Program-made: the position numbers and the translations under genes
Shown: positions 63,820 to 64,000 of the stretch, piece after piece
Numbering within the stretch: the first letter of the stretch is position 1
Layout: the number at the start of each line of letters is the position of its first letter
DNA from: JANMJD01 sp963847945
GTDB lineage: Bacteria; Actinomycetota; Acidimicrobiia; Acidimicrobiales; Ilumatobacteraceae
Reading direction: 5' to 3'
Assembly (NCBI GenBank): GCA_963847945.1
Contig: CAWKBX010000013.1
Span: 1-64,000, forward strand
DNA: 64,000 nucleotides
Notes under the pieces: generated by a model
Database searches by the model: none
Seen by the model: the letters and a program-made list of their open reading frames with translations, nothing else
What the model was told of the DNA's origin: nothing

Positions 63820-64000
63820 TCAATCCTCGGCGCTCGCGCTCGACACTCCGACGAACAGATGGCTGAGGTCGAGTTGCACCCAGACGCGGTTGCCGTCTCG
63901 CCGAACGACGCGTGAGTGGACCGGCGGTTCCTCGTCGTCGCCGACTGCGAGCCAGTCGCCGGGCTGCGGATCGAACGCTGCGTCGTTTGCTCGTGGGCTG
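63820..64000 (-). CDS. Hypothetical protein, C-terminal fragment (cut by window edge)
   Basis: Minus-strand frame open from the right edge to TGA 63822-63820. It reads FDPQPGDWLAVGDDEEPPVHSRVV and RVWVQLDLSHLFVGVSSASAED. Codon use is regular and it continues beyond the window. No family is recognised. The stretch 63652-63819 between it and the preceding gene shows nothing. Confidence 0.45.
   Translation of the reverse strand, partial: SPRANDAAFDPQPGDWLAVGDDEEPPVHSRVVRRDGNRVWVQLDLSHLFVGVSSASAED

Overview
The window is high-GC actinobacterial DNA, most like the Acidimicrobiia (Ilumatobacter/Microthrix-type). The grounds are frequent GTG/TTG starts, stop/start overlaps of the GTGA and TGATG kind, the housekeeping order radical SAM pair - rne/rng - rplU - rpmA - obgE - proB, a DivIVA-like coiled-coil protein, murJ, a SURF1 protein and a SAM-class riboswitch ahead of metX. 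The lineage is an inference from gene content; no 16S rRNA is present.

Layout. (1) 1-11.0 kb is the housekeeping block: a TIGR03960-type B12-binding radical SAM protein, its TIGR03936 partner, RNase E/G, L21, L27, a dGTPase-like HD hydrolase, ObgE, ProB, a PspA-like protein and an OmpA-domain protein. Almost every gene here is broken by one-base indels although its protein motifs are intact, so this stretch looks error-rich rather than decayed. (2) 11.3-21.5 kb holds a DivIVA-like gene, then a minus-strand operon of TerB-like AAA+ ATPase, substrate-binding-like protein, VWA lipoprotein, coiled-coil membrane protein and murJ, and a divergent MoxR/VWA pair. (3) 21.5-26.2 kb is a compact putative beta-glucan locus: a processive GT2 synthase, a membrane-fusion-like protein and a GH81 endo-beta-1,3-glucanase lipoprotein. 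(4) 26.3-36.6 kb is a tightly overlapping purine operon, purSL-purQ-purC-purF-purDM(fused)-purN-guaB. (5) 36.7-53.0 kb is mixed metabolism: histidine phosphatase, an overlapping SDR/GMC/MBL/lycopene-cyclase-like group, SURF1, a saccharopine-dehydrogenase-like enzyme, a SET-domain protein, an acyl-CoA synthetase behind a palindromic operator, riboswitch-metX-PLP enzyme, an Fpg/Nei glycosylase and a DMT transporter.

(6) From tRNA-Gly(GCC) at 53.05 kb to the end is an integrative element or its remnant: a frameshifted tyrosine integrase beside the tRNA, a membrane protein with HEPN-like and PD-(D/E)XK-like motifs, a MobF/TrwC-type relaxase-helicase split by an IS3-family element, two small HTH proteins, an iteron-like repeat and a three-gene set led by a second PD-(D/E)XK-like protein. 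The most novel parts are the two nuclease-motif loci of this element, the GT2-MFP-GH81 locus, and the purD-purM fusion with purN directly downstream, which reproduces the domain order of the eukaryotic trifunctional GART protein.
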